Positions 47,815 through 63,928 of a stretch of 64,000 nucleotides of DNA are shown here, one piece after another. The notes below the pieces were generated by a model. It made no database searches, had not been told where the DNA came from, and saw nothing but the letters and a program-made list of their open reading frames with translations. The stretch lies in NCBI GenBank assembly GCA_945643635.1, contig CALZFC010000056.1, positions 1,447,501 to 1,511,500 on the forward strand. The letters are read 5' to 3'. Made by a program: the position numbers and the translations under genes. The DNA is from Allodiplogaster sudhausi. Taxonomy: Eukaryota > Nematoda > Chromadorea > Rhabditida > Diplogasteridae. Each line of letters opens with the position of its first letter. The stretch's first letter is position 1.

Positions 47815-50800
47815 ATCGTTCCCTGCAACACGATGGCCATTGCAGCAAGTATCTGGCTTGAGTCTAGACTAGCTCCCTCCCCCGGCTTCCCTCTTCTCTC
47901 CCCAACCAGTGCTCTCCCCTCTCACCCCCAGCTCTTTCTTATATCCATAATCAGACCCGGTATAATCGCCTGCAGTTTGTCGTTGTTTCAATGAGAACCC
48001 CCCGTTCCAGTCGCAGACACGTAACTGCCTCATTTTTTTGAAGAATATTATAAATATGCATAAATATTTCGTAAATAAATGTTCTAACAAGTGGAACAGA
48101 GGAGGGGTTTCAAACATTCTACCACGAGGGATCAGAAGTCGCTGGCACGAGAGCACAATAAATGCATTTGCGGAGTCTTAATTTTGCAAGAAAGACACAG
48201 AAGGAAAAGAGAAAGAAAAGAAATAATGAGAAATAGAGAGAGAGAAGCAAGGAGGAAGAGTGAAAATGAGAGGTGTATAAATAGTACACCAAGATGCTGA
48301 AATAATTTAATCCCCCCCCCCCCCCGGCCAGTTTTCGTGATGCAGAAGTAGAGTGACAATGTACTGGATATATAATTAACTGCTTGTCTACGCATGCTGG
48401 CCAAAGAAAACAATTTAAATGCTATCAATTCAACGCCATCTTCTTCTTTACCAGGTAATGGATGTGAGAGAAAGAGTGTGTGAGAGAGAGGGGGAGAGTG
48501 GAAGAGAAAGAGAGAAAAGTGTGTGAGGGAGTGGGGGAGTGGGAGAGTAAGAGAGAAAGAGTGTGTGGGAGAGAGGGGGAGAGTGGGAGAGAAAGAGAGA
48601 AAGGGTGTGAGAGAGAGAGGGGAGGGTGAGAGATTGTAGTGGAAAAGTGATTTCAGTAGAATATTTATTCCGTCTGTGCAATATTTCTGAATGCAGGAAT
48701 TGCGAAAAAAAATCTTTCATTACTCAAATTGGCTTGATATTCCACACAAAAACGGAATCATCCCCAAGTAAATTGTTTATATTATGTAAGTATGGAAAGA
48801 TATAAATGCATACAATCATAGAAATGGCCTTGGTTTCCTACTGATAACTTTCCAGATTGGCATTCCCGGGGGGATTTTGGCTGACGTGACAGCGGATTAA
48901 ACCCCTGGTTCTGGTGCCAATATAGGGAAATCTCTAATTACGACCCACTGGCAGCGGATTTCTCTGCTATTCGCGCACTGTACACCCGTTCATCTTTTGA
49001 CATACTATTTCATAATGACCTCACCGTCATCGACATCTCCCTTTCTCATCCTATCATTATCCGCCTTCCATACCATTCCATCCCTCTGCACTTTCTCCAT
49101 ATCTCCCTCTCTCTCTCTCTCACTCTCTCTCTTTCTCTCTCTCTTTCTCTCTATCTCTGCTTCTTCTGATCATGTAATAGGAAGATGAATGAAAAGTGTG
49201 ACTGCCAGAGCGTGACCACGTGACCTGTAGCTCTCTTCTCTCTTTCTCTTTTCTAATTTTATCATGAAAAGTACGGCGGCTCATTGTTATCAACTCTAAT
49301 AGACATCGATGATGTTGACTTGACCAAGGAATGAACTGAAAAACAGAGCGGGAGGAGACAGCACACACAAAACACAACTTCTTCGAGAAACCCCCTTAAT
49401 ATGTCCGAAAAGGGAGAACGAATTCCTTTCTTGTCTGCGAATGTCTATTTCTGGATGCCGGAAATGGACCCCTGGATGTTACTCAATGTGGTGTATCGCA
49501 GGAGCTGGCAACCATGAGACAATGGGGAACCTTCTGTTTCTCTCTCTCCAACCGGTTCCTTTCTCTCTTTCTCACTCTCTCCCTTCATCACTTTCACTCG
49601 TTGACTTGCCTTTCTCTTTCACCTGCCAAGTATCAATAACCCCATCTCACTTTCTGTACAAGGAGGGAATATGAATGCGGCGTGCCTATGAAGAGATTTC
49701 TATCAGGAGAAAGGAGGAAAGTGAAGTGAATGACTCATTCATCACATCAATTCAAGTGGTATTCCTGCGTTTATTCAAGGAAACTTCTCTTTGGTTGTCA
49801 TATTTAGCTTTAAAATTCCGTTGCCTTTCTTTTCGTTCTCCACGGCTATAGATTTCCTTGGCAGATATGATGGGGGAGGAGGGGAAGATCAGAGATGTTC
49901 CCCACTGAGAGACTCGTAAGGGTCAGGGGCTGACCTGCTGACACCTTAGGATTGCTCCTCCCAGGCCAACACTCATCATTTCGTCATCGAAGGTCGGACA
50001 ATCCGTGCCAGTAGGTTTACAGGCGCGGAAAAAAAACGAGAGGACACGACTGAGCAGACAGAGCTGAGAGAGTGAAGGAAGGCAGAGACAAAGAGATGGA
50101 GAAAGAGAGTGAAAAGACAGAAGGAGGAAGGGAGACAGAAAACGAAAGGGAGAATGAGACTGAATAGGTGTTCAGGAGAAGTCAAGTTATAAAATGAGAA
50201 GAATTTTCACTGAGAAAAAAATAAATGCAAAATAAATGAGTTGGAGTCTTCCTTTTGGTGCACGTGCTCCCACTGATTCACCGTACCTAAAGGTAGAAGC
50301 GCAGACGCCATCATTTTTCCATCCTTGCTTCTCATTCATTATCTCTCTCTCTCTCTCTCTCTTTGCCGTGGCATTCAAGTGGTAGAAGTGGCGGGAAGAT
50401 CAGGGCAGTGCCAGGAGCGAGGGATCTAACAGAGGCCGCCAAGCCTCCTCTCCAGCTGTCTACTCTACCAAAAAAGGGATGTAGCCGCATGTCAACTCGA
50501 CCTCTGCCGTGTCTCTCATTTCTTCCCGCTCTCTCACGATCCCGCAGTCTCTCTCTCGAATCTTCTCAAATCTCCTTCTCATTACTATCTCTTTTCACGC
50601 CCTCATTATATCAGGTATGCTGAAAACTGATTTCTTCTGTTCTTCTCTTCTTTTCATGGGTTGCTTGTTCTCCTCATCACTACTCTTCTTTTCTCACCTT
50701 CTTTTATTAATTCTCAACCCCCTTCCTTTCTCTTCCTCCTTGCATTCTGATTCCTCTTCAATTCACTGGCTCAGTCGTTCCTGCATTCCCGTGCCGCTTT

Positions 50801-51459
50801 CTCCTCTCCGGCTACCGTATCTTTCCTCATCTCTTACTTTCATTTTACATCCATTTCAATTCTTTAGATTTATGTTTTGGTGAATTGTAGGGAAGATATG
50901 AACTGCAATGAAAGGGTCGAAACCCAGAATTGGAGAGTGGAGAAGGCGGCTGTTGTTGCTTAAGCGCCATTCTTGTACTCTTCAAGGCAAATGCAGACAC
51001 TACCAACTTCCCTTCTCTCGCTTCTTTATCTCATGTTTGTCTCTCCACCCGCTCATTATTTATGAGGCATCTCGTAACTACTCTCTCTCCCTCACTTTAT
51101 CTCTTTTCTCTAACTAACCGTCTCTCTCCCTCTTTCTCGTTCTCTCTCTCTCTCTCTCTCTCTTCCTATCTACTCTCTGTCTCTCTTTTCTTTCCTTTAT
51201 TCCTCCTCTCTTTCTGCCTCAACATATCGTAACTCATCTTACCATCTCTATTCCACTTATTCACCTCGAGTCTTCTGTCCATGTCTGCTCTTCCTATTTA
51301 GTTGACCATCGAACTCCTCGCCTGTTTATTTCATCATCTGAATGTTCGACATTATCGGAGTTAATAATTATATCCTATCACATTCGAAATTGGTTTTTTT
51401 CGCCTTCGAGTTCAATCTCTCACTCTCTCACCCTGACTGTCCATGTATCTGTCTCAGTG

Positions 51460-51462
<3 letters not shown>

Positions 51463-51511
<49 letters not shown>

Positions 51512-51745
51512 GTCTTTCACACCCTGTATGTCTCTTTCTGTTTCTCTGTTTGTCTCACTGTAACTCTTTCTGTCTCTCCTTTCCCTCTCTAAATCTGTCT
51601 TTCTCTCTCTCCCTCTCTTTCTCTCTCTCTTTCTCTGTCTGTCTCTCTCTCTCTCTCACTCTTTCTGTTTCTCCTTTCTCTCTCTCTAACTCTTTCTGTC
51701 TCTCCTTTCCCTCTCTCTAATTTCTCTCTCTCTCTCTTTCTCACG
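51463..51745. repeat. CT-rich block with 45-50-bp higher-order repeat
   Basis: (CT)n is followed by repeated CTAACTCTTTCTGTCTCTCC-type units. Confidence 0.8.
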
Positions 51746-51963
51746 ATCTACAAGGGTACCCTTAAGCACTGCGCAATCCCTCAGAATGTATTCTTGTTCC
51801 ATTGACTGTCTTCGTGGCAGTTTGATGCCCTTTTCCTTATATATTTCTTGGCTGTCCGTTTATCTCCTATTGTATCTTCCTTTCTCTTTTCTCTCTTCCT
51901 GTTATCACTTTCTGTCATGCTTTTTACTCACTGTCCGTTTCTGTAGCTTTCGCGTGTTCTCAG

Positions 51964-52008
51964 CAGAATGGCTACTCTCACCAGATGGGCGGAGCCTATG
52001 AAGTCTGA
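51964..52008 (+). CDS. Possible terminal exon of an unidentified gene
   Basis: After GTGTTCTCAG a 14-codon frame QNGYSHQMGGAYEV ends at TGA. The acidic/hydrophobic C-terminus (YEV) would suit a PDZ-binding tail. The exon is short and no upstream partner was found in the CT-rich spacer, so the call is weak. Confidence 0.3.
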   Translation, partial: QNGYSHQMGGAYEV

Positions 52009-52492
52009 CAGAAATGTCTAAGATATAATGAGAAGAGAGAGAAAGAGAGAGAGAGGAGGGGGAGGGAGGGCAGCTGCCAAGAGGGGGCGTTTCCCCGTTC
52101 CGGTAACACACAAAGACAGGCACATTCCTCAAAGACGGAGCTTCCGACAGTGTCAGCCGGTTCTCGCGTTCTCCCCTCTTGTACCCTCTTCACCTATCAC
52201 CTCCAGACTCCCTTAACCCTCTCTGCTTTCGCTTCTACTCTTAACTATTTCCTTTCCTATCTCACCATCTCTTCCATTCGCTCGCTCTATCTTTCTCTCT
52301 CTATGTCTCTCTCATTTATATATCTCTATATCTGTATTCGTTCACCGTCTTTTTCCACTAATTTTCCTTCTGTAATAGGTCCTGAATGAATGTAATTTGT
52401 TGTGTCCGACGAACTATTTCCGTGTGGATGGCGAAAGAAGTTGTTAATGTATCTGCAGAAGAAGTCTTGGTGCTGCATATCTCTTGATCACG

Positions 52493-52951
52493 ATGCTCCT
52501 TCGGTTGTTCTTCCTTCTCCTCGTTGTTCTCGTCCTCGCCATCCAATCCAAACCTCTTCCAGGTTATTTCATTTTATGTTTCTCTAACGTATTTGAACTC
52601 AAGCTATTTTAGACATAGAATAAGCAACAAAATGGGAATGCATGTAGCCTCAAGCAGTCTTTTCTGCTCTTATTTTCTTCTAAGGAGATGAAAAATGCTA
52701 GAAGGGTTTTGGTGGTCTGAAGAGCAAACAAAGGCAAAGGAAAAAGAAGATTCTAATGAGATTCTGGTTGCTCTTCTTTGATGCCAAAAGCAGCTCCCGC
52801 ACTTTTTTGTTTCTACTTTTTGCCCACTCAATCTCGCTTTCTCTTTTGCACACTCCCTCTTTCTCTCACACACCCTTTCCTTTACTCTCAATTCTTAATT
52901 TAATTTTTTTTCGGCCGCCATACATACATATTTCTACTTTCTATGATCATG

Positions 52952-53005
<54 letters not shown>

Positions 53006-53731
53006 GTCTCTCTCTCTCTGTCTCACTCTCTCTCTCTCTCTGCCTCTCTCTCTGTATATCTCTCTCTCTGCTTCTCTCTCTCGTACTCTCTCCTTAGTTT
53101 TTGATTCTGCTCTTATTGTATTCTGGCCGGTTCTTTTTCGTTCAATTTTAATTACGCAACCAATTAAGCTTTAGCCCATGACAGGACAACTTTCAGACTC
53201 TTGGGGATAGTAGAATGGCTTCTGATGTCATCTTGATTCCTTTTCCTTAACAATTGTTAGTCAAACAAAGAATGATTGCAGAAACGGACTACGACTACAA
53301 GACTGATTTCGGCAGCGAGGAATCTGGTGGAGTTGCGATCGACAAAGTGGTTTGTGTTCGCGCTTTCTCTCTATCACTCTATATCTTCTCTAACTCTCTC
53401 TCTCTCTTCTCTTGTTTTCCCTCTTTCTCTTCACTCTCCTTCTCTTATTCTGTCTCTCTCTCTCTCTTCTTCTCTAACTCTCTTCTCTAACTCTCTCTCT
53501 CTCTTCTCTCTTTCTCTTCTCTCTCTCTCTTCTCTCTAACTCTCTTACTCTCTCTTCTCTTGTTCTCTGTCTCTCTTCTCTATCTTTCTCTGCTCCTTCC
53601 CTCTACTGACCAACTCCTTCCAGATTGTCCGTCCATCCGATAGGAGTAAGAAGCTGGACATGCGTCTTCGTCTGCTGAACACGAATCGTCTGGGAAGCCT
53701 ACGAAGATACTTCGAACAGCACCCCTTCTGA
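52493..53731 (+). CDS. Small secreted peptide precursor, family unknown
   Basis: Exons 52493-52562, 53261-53346 and 53624-53731 (TGA) join in phase to 264 nt, 87 residues. The start MLLRLFFLLLVVLVLAIQS is a textbook signal peptide. An acidic linker (MIAETDYDYKTDFGSEESGG) follows, then a basic C-terminal region: IVRPSDRSKKLDMRLRLLNT, NRLGSLRRYFEQHPF, stop. KK and RR sites could release a peptide ending YFEQHPF. There is no Cys and no amidation Gly. Size, layout and processing sites suggest a neuropeptide or hormone precursor, but I recognise no family. Splice sites are CAG|GTTATT, TTAG, AAA|GTGGTT and TTCCAG. Intron 2 is CT-rich. Confidence 0.62.
52957..53092. repeat. (CT)n microsatellite in intron 1 of the secreted-peptide gene
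   Basis: CT repeats with CTGT variants. A second CT-rich block at 53370-53600 fills intron 2. Confidence 0.92.
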
Positions 53732-55471
53732 TCCTCTCTCTTCCCCCTTCCCCGCCCTTGACTTCTGAGTTCTCGTCTGCAACAGGGATCAAGTCCTCAT
53801 CGTGCTCACTTTTCCATTTCTTCTTCAGCGATGAGAATGCCTTCCAAAAGAGAAGAAACGAGTGCTCCTCCCTCCACGGGTTTTGACTTGCGGTCTCGCA
53901 ACGACTGCTACCGTACTCCCTTCATGACTAAACTGCCATTTCTAACCCAAGAATGCATAAGTGTTCGCTAGTTCGGCACAGAAGGAGCTGTCTAGACGGA
54001 GCTTCCGTCGAATACTGCCATTACTTTTTTGTTCTCGATTCAAGAGTTTCAGAACGAATTTAATGAAAAGATGTGAGATTTGCAGACAAAGCCGGTTCAT
54101 TTATAATCTCAACCGGCGATTCTTCCATTCGAAATTTCACTAATTGTAATGCCATTGTCTTTGTTAAGAGAATGTTGTTATAGAAGTAGATGTGATGAAA
54201 TATATTTAATATATTTAGTTGTTTGCTATGTCTATCGTTAACTATTCAATTCTTTCTCACCTTTAAACTTGACGCCCTTGCCGTTTCAACTTGATCTCAT
54301 CATTTCATGGCTTTGACAAGCGTGTCAGATTCTTTCAGCACTGAAAAATGTCGCTTTTTATCTTCTTTTATGCTTTCCAAGATATCCACTCCTGCAATTG
54401 TGATGTTGTCTGTAGTCTGCTCTGTCTACTCCTTTCGAATTGTGCTTTCGCAACTTCAATTAATTAGTGTTCGCCCACGCCACGAGATGACGCCCCTCAC
54501 CTTCATAATATGTGCATGTGCATAAGTGCGTCTTTTCTCTGATGCTTATGACTAAGCCATGTTTTACGAGCAATTATTTCTAGTGGCATTCATTCAGCTA
54601 TGCCATGCAGAAAATGAAGATGGATAAACATTTCATGAATGTTGAAGGAGCTAAACATGAGAAGAGAAAAGAGAGTAGCAGATATGATGAAGGGAGCAAA
54701 GATGTTGAGTACCGTGATAAGATAATGAGAGTTGAGGATGTTTTGACTGGTCTGTTATTGGAACGAGCATCTGCTTTGCTTACGTAGCTTCTTCATTGTC
54801 TTCGCGTGCTGCTGGCACGGAACTTCCATATCTTGGGTTTCCATGAAAGAATAGAAATGAGACAGAATCAGGGGGCATAAAAAGAAAGGAAATAATAATG
54901 AGGAGAAAAAGATATTTCGGTTGGTTGACCAGAATGAATGTTGTCTTCATTCTGCCACACGCGGCTGTATCTAATGTGCTTTTGGTCCCGGTGATCAAAG
55001 ATCCCCTCTAGTTGATCTTTCCTCTGAGACCTCACTATTGGGGACGCAATCAAATCACGAGGTTCAAGTCACCCCTTCCTTCGTCACAACACTGACGTTG
55101 GCACTGAGAAATGACGAAGAAATAATTGGGATGATATTCCAAGGCAAAACAAGGAAAGATGATGGAACTACCAAGGTCTAAACGGCTATTTGAATGTTTC
55201 ACTGCAGAACGCCTTTTCATATCTCATAAGAATCATCACACACTTTCGGTCGCCCCCCCCCCCCCCGTCTTCCTAAAAAACGACCTTTTCTACTCTTCAA
55301 CTTTCTCAGATCCTCAAGCAATTTGTATGTCGTTAATACGCAGTTAATAGCAGAAAGGGCAACTGTACAAATGAAAGCGCTGGGTAAAACGAAAATGTGG
55401 ACGAGGGTGGCTGCAAGAGTGAGGTTGAAATGAAAGAAAGAGATAGATAGAGAAGAGAGAGGCAGAGAGAG

Positions 55472-55508
<37 letters not shown>

Positions 55509-57087
55509 GAGGGAGCAGCATAGACGAGGATAAAGTCTTTGAAAACGCAAAGGAGTAGCGGCAAGACGGAGATGAAGAAAATGTTTCATTCACATTTGGT
55601 GGCGTATTAGCAGCAGAAGCAGCATGTCCTGTAAACGTTCTCCAGAACTCAGTCAGTCTTGAAATGAATACAAATAAAATGTCAGGCTCCATTTTAGAGA
55701 TCTAGTACAGTTAATTTAGTAGCAATAATATCAAAACCCGAGCATTCGTAAAAATACATGTATGAAGGGAGTGTAAACATAGTTTTCGCGAAGTCATTCC
55801 CTCTTGATCCTTAATCTATGTACACAATTTATTTCTGAAATAAACCAAAGAAAAAGAAGGCTCCCATGTGGTCTTCATTGAAATCGAAATAATTCTTTTT
55901 TTTTTATCAACAGGAAATCTGTCCCAATGTCTTATCATAAAAGTTGTTTCTTCCATACACTACTGATCATTACGAAACTATGTGGTACTTCCATCAATAC
56001 GAAATGATACGTTATTCAAAGTGATTGGACTAAAGACCAACATCGACTTCGAGCTAGAAATTTAGGGAAGGGCTGTGCTGTCGTTGAAAAATCCTAAAAG
56101 TTGAAAGTAATTAAGGCAAGATAAGTTGTCCCGGTATTCAATTAACGCTTATAATGAGAATGGCTATTTCTTCCATTTTCTTACTCTCTTCTTCGTCTCC
56201 GCCACTTTCCTCGTCTGTCGTTTTTATCTGCCACCTCTCCCACCACATGCAGTGCGGCTTCAGCTTTCTCCTGCTTATCAGTTCTAATCAGTGAAGAGTT
56301 GTCTCCAAGAGTGATTAACTGTGCCACGAGCTTGGAGCCTTGTTTCCAATCCGAGTATCGAGAAAATGTTATCTTTTGCCATTTCGCGACCCTTTCAAGA
56401 TTAATACGACTACCTGAACAGGGAGTGGGGAATGTGGCGAAAACCTCCATTCATCACTCAACAAAGATTTATTAGGCGAAAAAGAAGTAATCTCCGCAAA
56501 GAAAGGGAAAGTTGAAGTTATATATATAATATTCTGTGGTGAGCCTGGGGGTAGAATGGCTGTGTGCTTTGACATAATTTCATTTACATAAGTTTATCAC
56601 AAAATTGCAAACTCACCGATTTGTAAATGAATTAAAAAACCCAGTGTGTAGTAAAGATTTCCTATGATACATTCCCCTTCACCTAAAATGTATAGCTATT
56701 CATTGATAATCTGTAATTTTAATTAAATTATCATTCTAAGCCCAACTTTGTGCCATAGCAATAATAAACTATCCCAAACACATTCCACTAGAAGAGACTT
56801 GTAAATGGGAGGAAGATAAGAGATAAGAAAGCAGGCAATTCAAATAACTTAACGGAGTATGTGGAGGAAATGGAAAGAAAGAAAAGAGCAACAAAGCTAA
56901 CACGTAGGAACGCACAGCGAGGAATGAGATATACAAAGAAAAGAGGAAACGAAAAAGAAAACGAGAGACGGAAAGAGAAAGAAAGAAAGAGAGAGGGAGA
57001 GAGAGAGAGAGGGAGAGAGAGTGAGAGAGAGAGAGGAGAGAGAGGGAGAGGGAGAGGGAGAAAGAGAGACATTGAGAGAGAGAGAGT
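53732..57087. other. Spacer between convergent secreted-peptide gene and ARFGAP1
   Basis: Mostly AT-rich. GA tracts lie at 55437-55506 and 56980-57086. A C14-type homopolymer is at about 55253-55266. Two open frames (54605-54787 + and 56181-56450 -) look weakly coding; only the second is listed. Confidence 0.45.
56181..56450 (-). CDS. Small open frame, hypothetical
   Basis: An 89-codon frame starts MEVFATFPTPCSGSRINLER and ends in a very basic tail (GKWRRRRRE). Residue use is balanced, unlike the repeat-derived frames nearby. A CAG|GTAGTC inside could be a donor, so it may instead be two pieces. No family recognised. Confidence 0.28.
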   Translation of the reverse strand: MEVFATFPTPCSGSRINLERVAKWQKITFSRYSDWKQGSKLVAQLITLGDNSSLIRTDKQEKAEAALHVVGEVADKNDRRGKWRRRRRE

Positions 57088-60743
<3,656 letters not shown>

Positions 60744-60979
60744 TCCACGTCCTCCTTAACTAATCAACTACAAAAGGAGTTCGTAATCAATCGAACAGTG
60801 CCAGCCAAAAACAGGATCAGGCGCACTAACAATATGAACTAAGCCAGGATCATTATCGTGGGAACAGCAGCGGTGACTAGAATTGCAGACGATGGTATTA
60901 TTGTTATAAAAAATGGAGAAGAAAAATTAAAGACATGCGATTTTTCTATTTTTAATGTCGTCACATCTTCACGATGCAT

Positions 60980-61140
60980 TTGTTGATTACCATTCCAGAG
61001 GTGGGCCGGCACCATCTTGGCATGTTGCCAGTTTTTGAATAGGGAAAACTTTTGAAGAGGTGTATTGTATACGGTAGGTGTCTCGTATAAGGGCGTCTCT
61101 TTTGGGGAGACGCTTCATTCTACGATTAAGTCGTGAAGAG
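60980..61140 (+). repeat. Repeat A, first copy
   Basis: 161 bp beginning TTGTTGATTACCATTCC and ending AAGTCGTGAAGAG. It contains a perfect 7-bp hairpin GCGTCTC...GAGACGC. Confidence 0.93.
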
Positions 61141-61931
61141 TGTATGTTTAATGTTTCGTTTAAAGCTTATTTTACGTTTGTGGCTTCATCCGCGTAAGGC
61201 GGTTCCAGTTTAATTGGTTTTCCACTTTATTAATCCTTCTCGTTTAAGGGTTATTTGTTTTACCTTAATTGCAGTTTCGTTTGCGTTTTCGTGCGATCAA
61301 GAGGTATGCGACTGGCTAAAGGCGTCATGCTGGGCGGCTGATTTTACAACGGCCCGATGCCTCCGGAGCCTCGCTAGTTTCGGACGGAGCCGTGCGATGT
61401 TTCGCTGCTTTGGATGGAGGCTTCCTATGCTGAGAGCGATGGACAAGGTTTGTTTTTCGAGTTCTACCTGTCGAGGTAGCAGTTATTGTCGCTTACTATT
61501 TCTATTTGTCTGTACCCACTGCTCTCAGAGGAGACTTGGGTTACCCCTCACTGGGCTCAGTTGAGACTTGGGGGAGGGGATTCCTCAGCCGGGAATAATT
61601 CAAGGTCACCTCCGCAGATAGGTGTGAGGATTCCTTATTCGGGCATTCCCACTTGCCCCCGCCAGATGGGTTTCCTCAAACCGAAAATCAATTGTTGCAT
61701 CATGCAATTATCGGTTTAGGCGGGTATTTTGTAAGACTTGAAGGTCATATCGGTCTTTCTTCGGCTAAGAGTAGACGAGCACGCTTTTGAGAGAATTTTG
61801 GGTTATTGTTGTAACAACAAGTTGACTAAATAGTCTGAAAATTACCTGGCAGATTCCAATTTCTGCTCATATGTTTATGCTACAAGTCTACATTTGACTT
61901 ATTTTGCCTTTTTCAAGTAACGTTCTTGCAG

Positions 61932-62696
61932 GCGGTCTTCACCGTATCCAAGGGCAACTCGCAGCGAGTGGACACGCGCCACCCGGTTGGCAGAGCTCTC
62001 CTCTGGATGGGTAAGTGGTTTGATTCCGCAAACGGAAATCAGCAGTGGGGCTAGGTAACTTACCACGGGTATTGTTGTAGCGGACATCTTTTTGGCACTG
62101 AGTATATGGTCACCTTTGGACAGAACATTGGACTAAGTATACTGAATATTAACTGGCAGATAACAGTTTCGCCTCATAGGAGTGGGGTAGACGTTCTACC
62201 TGTGATCTAACTGCCTCGGTTCTTAGTAATATTGTTTGCAGTGTGCTAGTGGCCTGGCCTTCTCTGGACCTGGGACGAATAGCCAAGCAAGCTCATCCCC
62301 GGTGTCAGCATACACAGGTGTGAATCTTTGGATACCCCGGTATTCTGTCTGAAATTATTCCGGATACTAGGATTAATCTGCTTCTCGGTCTGTGTACCGG
62401 TTGCCAGAGCGCAACGGTCCTCTTTAATACATTCGTATTTTATTAAGTGGCAGAATGAATGCTTAGTTTTCAAGTTAAGTTGGTTGCAGGGAAAGAAGAA
62501 CGTGTACTTCTCTTGGTGGTCGGGACTCGGGCACGCATGTCTACATTTTTCTGGGCGGGCTGACAACGCCTTCAGCAGGGATCTGAGCAAGCTGTCTCCT
62601 TTGTCATCATCTCGCAGTTCCGTGTCCTTAGGAAGGCCTCCGGAGACGAGAAAAAATCTGGGTCTCAGTCTATCAGAACCAAACGGCCCTCCTTAG
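61932..62696 (+). CDS. Possible three-exon frame inside unit 1
   Basis: Segments 61932-62010, 62242-62317 and 62490-62696 have TTGCAG/TTTGCAG acceptors and GTAAGT/GTGTGA donors, and they join in phase to a TAG stop. Product pieces include GLHRIQGQLAASGHAPP, VLVAWPSLDLGRIAKQAHP and LHFSGRADNAFSRDLSKLSP. No family recognised. Phase agreement over two junctions has about a one-in-nine chance of arising at random. Confidence 0.25.
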
Positions 62697-63204
62697 GGCC
62701 ATAATCGTGGTATTTAAGTGCTGAGAGCACTGCATAAAGTTTTGCATATGTTGTTGAGCCCGTAGATACAAGGGAGGGTGAGACGTCGAAGATACACATA
62801 GAAAGGTTACATGGTAATTTCTTGAAGTACATTCCCCAGTACGAATTGCTAAGTTACATAAGAACTGCAGAGTAAGCACAAGGTTTAGGAATCATTCCAG
62901 AGTCCTGGTTAGGATTCGTAAATTAGAGCGAAATACGGCTTCGTACTAGAGCCACCTAGCTGGGACACCGTATCCACAGTGGGTAGGATCCACTTCAGAA
63001 GTGCGGAAGAAGGCGTATACGAGACAGCGAGACGGAGATAGAGAAGTTGAATTTCCGCAGGGATGTCAATCGTCCTGCTACTGCTGATTACTGTTTACTG
63101 GCCGAAGGTTATTGAGGCTCTTACAGAACCTGCTACCAAGGGCAGTGACTTCTGGGTGCACTGAGGTGCACAATTCCCTCATCAGCATCTACTTTCGACA
63201 TTCT

Positions 63205-63317
63205 ATTCTCGACCCAGTTGGAGTTCCTATGTCGATAAAGTTTTACTATTGTGTGTGGTGTAAGATACACATTCGGAAGGGTAATCGTGGTTATGTGGGA
63301 GTTAGACGACCATATAA
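63205..63317 (+). repeat. Repeat B, first copy
   Basis: 113 bp from ATTCTCGACCCAGTTGGAGT to GACCATATAA. The second copy at 63816-63928 differs by only a base or two. Confidence 0.94.
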
Positions 63318-63928
63318 TTGTTGATTACCATTCCGGAGGTGGGCCGGCACCATCTTGTCATGTTGCCAGTTTTTTGAATAGGGAAACCTCTTGAAGAGGT
63401 GTATTGTATACGGTAGGTGTCTCGTATAAAAGCGTCTCTTTTGGGAAGACGCTTCATTCTACGATTAAGTCGTGAAGAGGGATCCCACCCTCCCTCCCTT
63501 ACAGTAATTCCAGTGGTGGACCTCTACAACAGTCGGTTAGTAGTAAGAAATAAGTTTCCGGGAGCACGGATTACTGTAGGACCCGATCATGAGTATGGTA
63601 GTCAGAGAATAGAGATAAGTACAACTTCTCGTAAGGGCTCCTCCACTTCGAAGAGGGCGGTTCGTGTGGCCTCTAGGCCTACGCTAGGTTTTCAGCTTTT
63701 TCAGAGTCTCCTGCCCCTTCCCATTTCAGACTAATAAATTCTGCATTTTCAGGACTGTTCAGTTCCCATTTTTGTAGCATGTCATTCCTTTGTTTGTCAT
63801 GCCATTTGTTACCACATTCTCGACCCAGTTGGAGTTCCTATGTCGATAAAGTTTTACTATTGTGTGTGGTGTAAGGTACACATTCGGAAGGGTAATCGTG
63901 GTTATGTGGGAGTTAGACGACCATATAA
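63318..63928 (+). mobile_element. Unit 2, 611 bp, sharing ends A and B
   Basis: Repeat A occupies 63318-63479 and repeat B 63816-63928. The 336-bp interior is unrelated to any part of unit 1 that I could match. Its one open frame (63417-63734) begins within repeat A and has no recognised product. Confidence 0.6.

Larger units (their letters stand above)
45508..52492. other. 7-kb CT-rich spacer with no complete gene recognised
   Basis: The + strand carries many CT tracts: 45883-45908, 46018-46240, 46404-46472, 47768-47812, 49110-49160, 51120-51165, 51463-51510 and 51590-51745. One opposite GA block lies at 48470-48620. Scattered stretches with splice-like borders occur (for example 47040-47090 +, and minus strand about 47290-47400), but none could be chained. 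A short terminal exon at 51964-52008 is listed separately. Confidence 0.5.
60980..63317 (+). mobile_element. Unit 1 of two head-to-tail elements sharing ends A and B
   Basis: It starts with repeat A (60980-61140) and ends with repeat B (63205-63317). Unit 2 begins at the very next base. The 2.06-kb interior is GC-richer than the surroundings and contains splice-like open segments. It is not inverted and shows no recognisable transposase or integrase. It could be a mobile element, or an LTR pair if B+A (275 bp) is read as one LTR. Confidence 0.55.

Noticed and set aside
60980..63928. Standard LTR retrotransposon
   Set aside because: No gag, protease, reverse transcriptase or integrase motif, no primer-binding site or polypurine tract seen, and the repeats do not flank a single internal region in the usual way.
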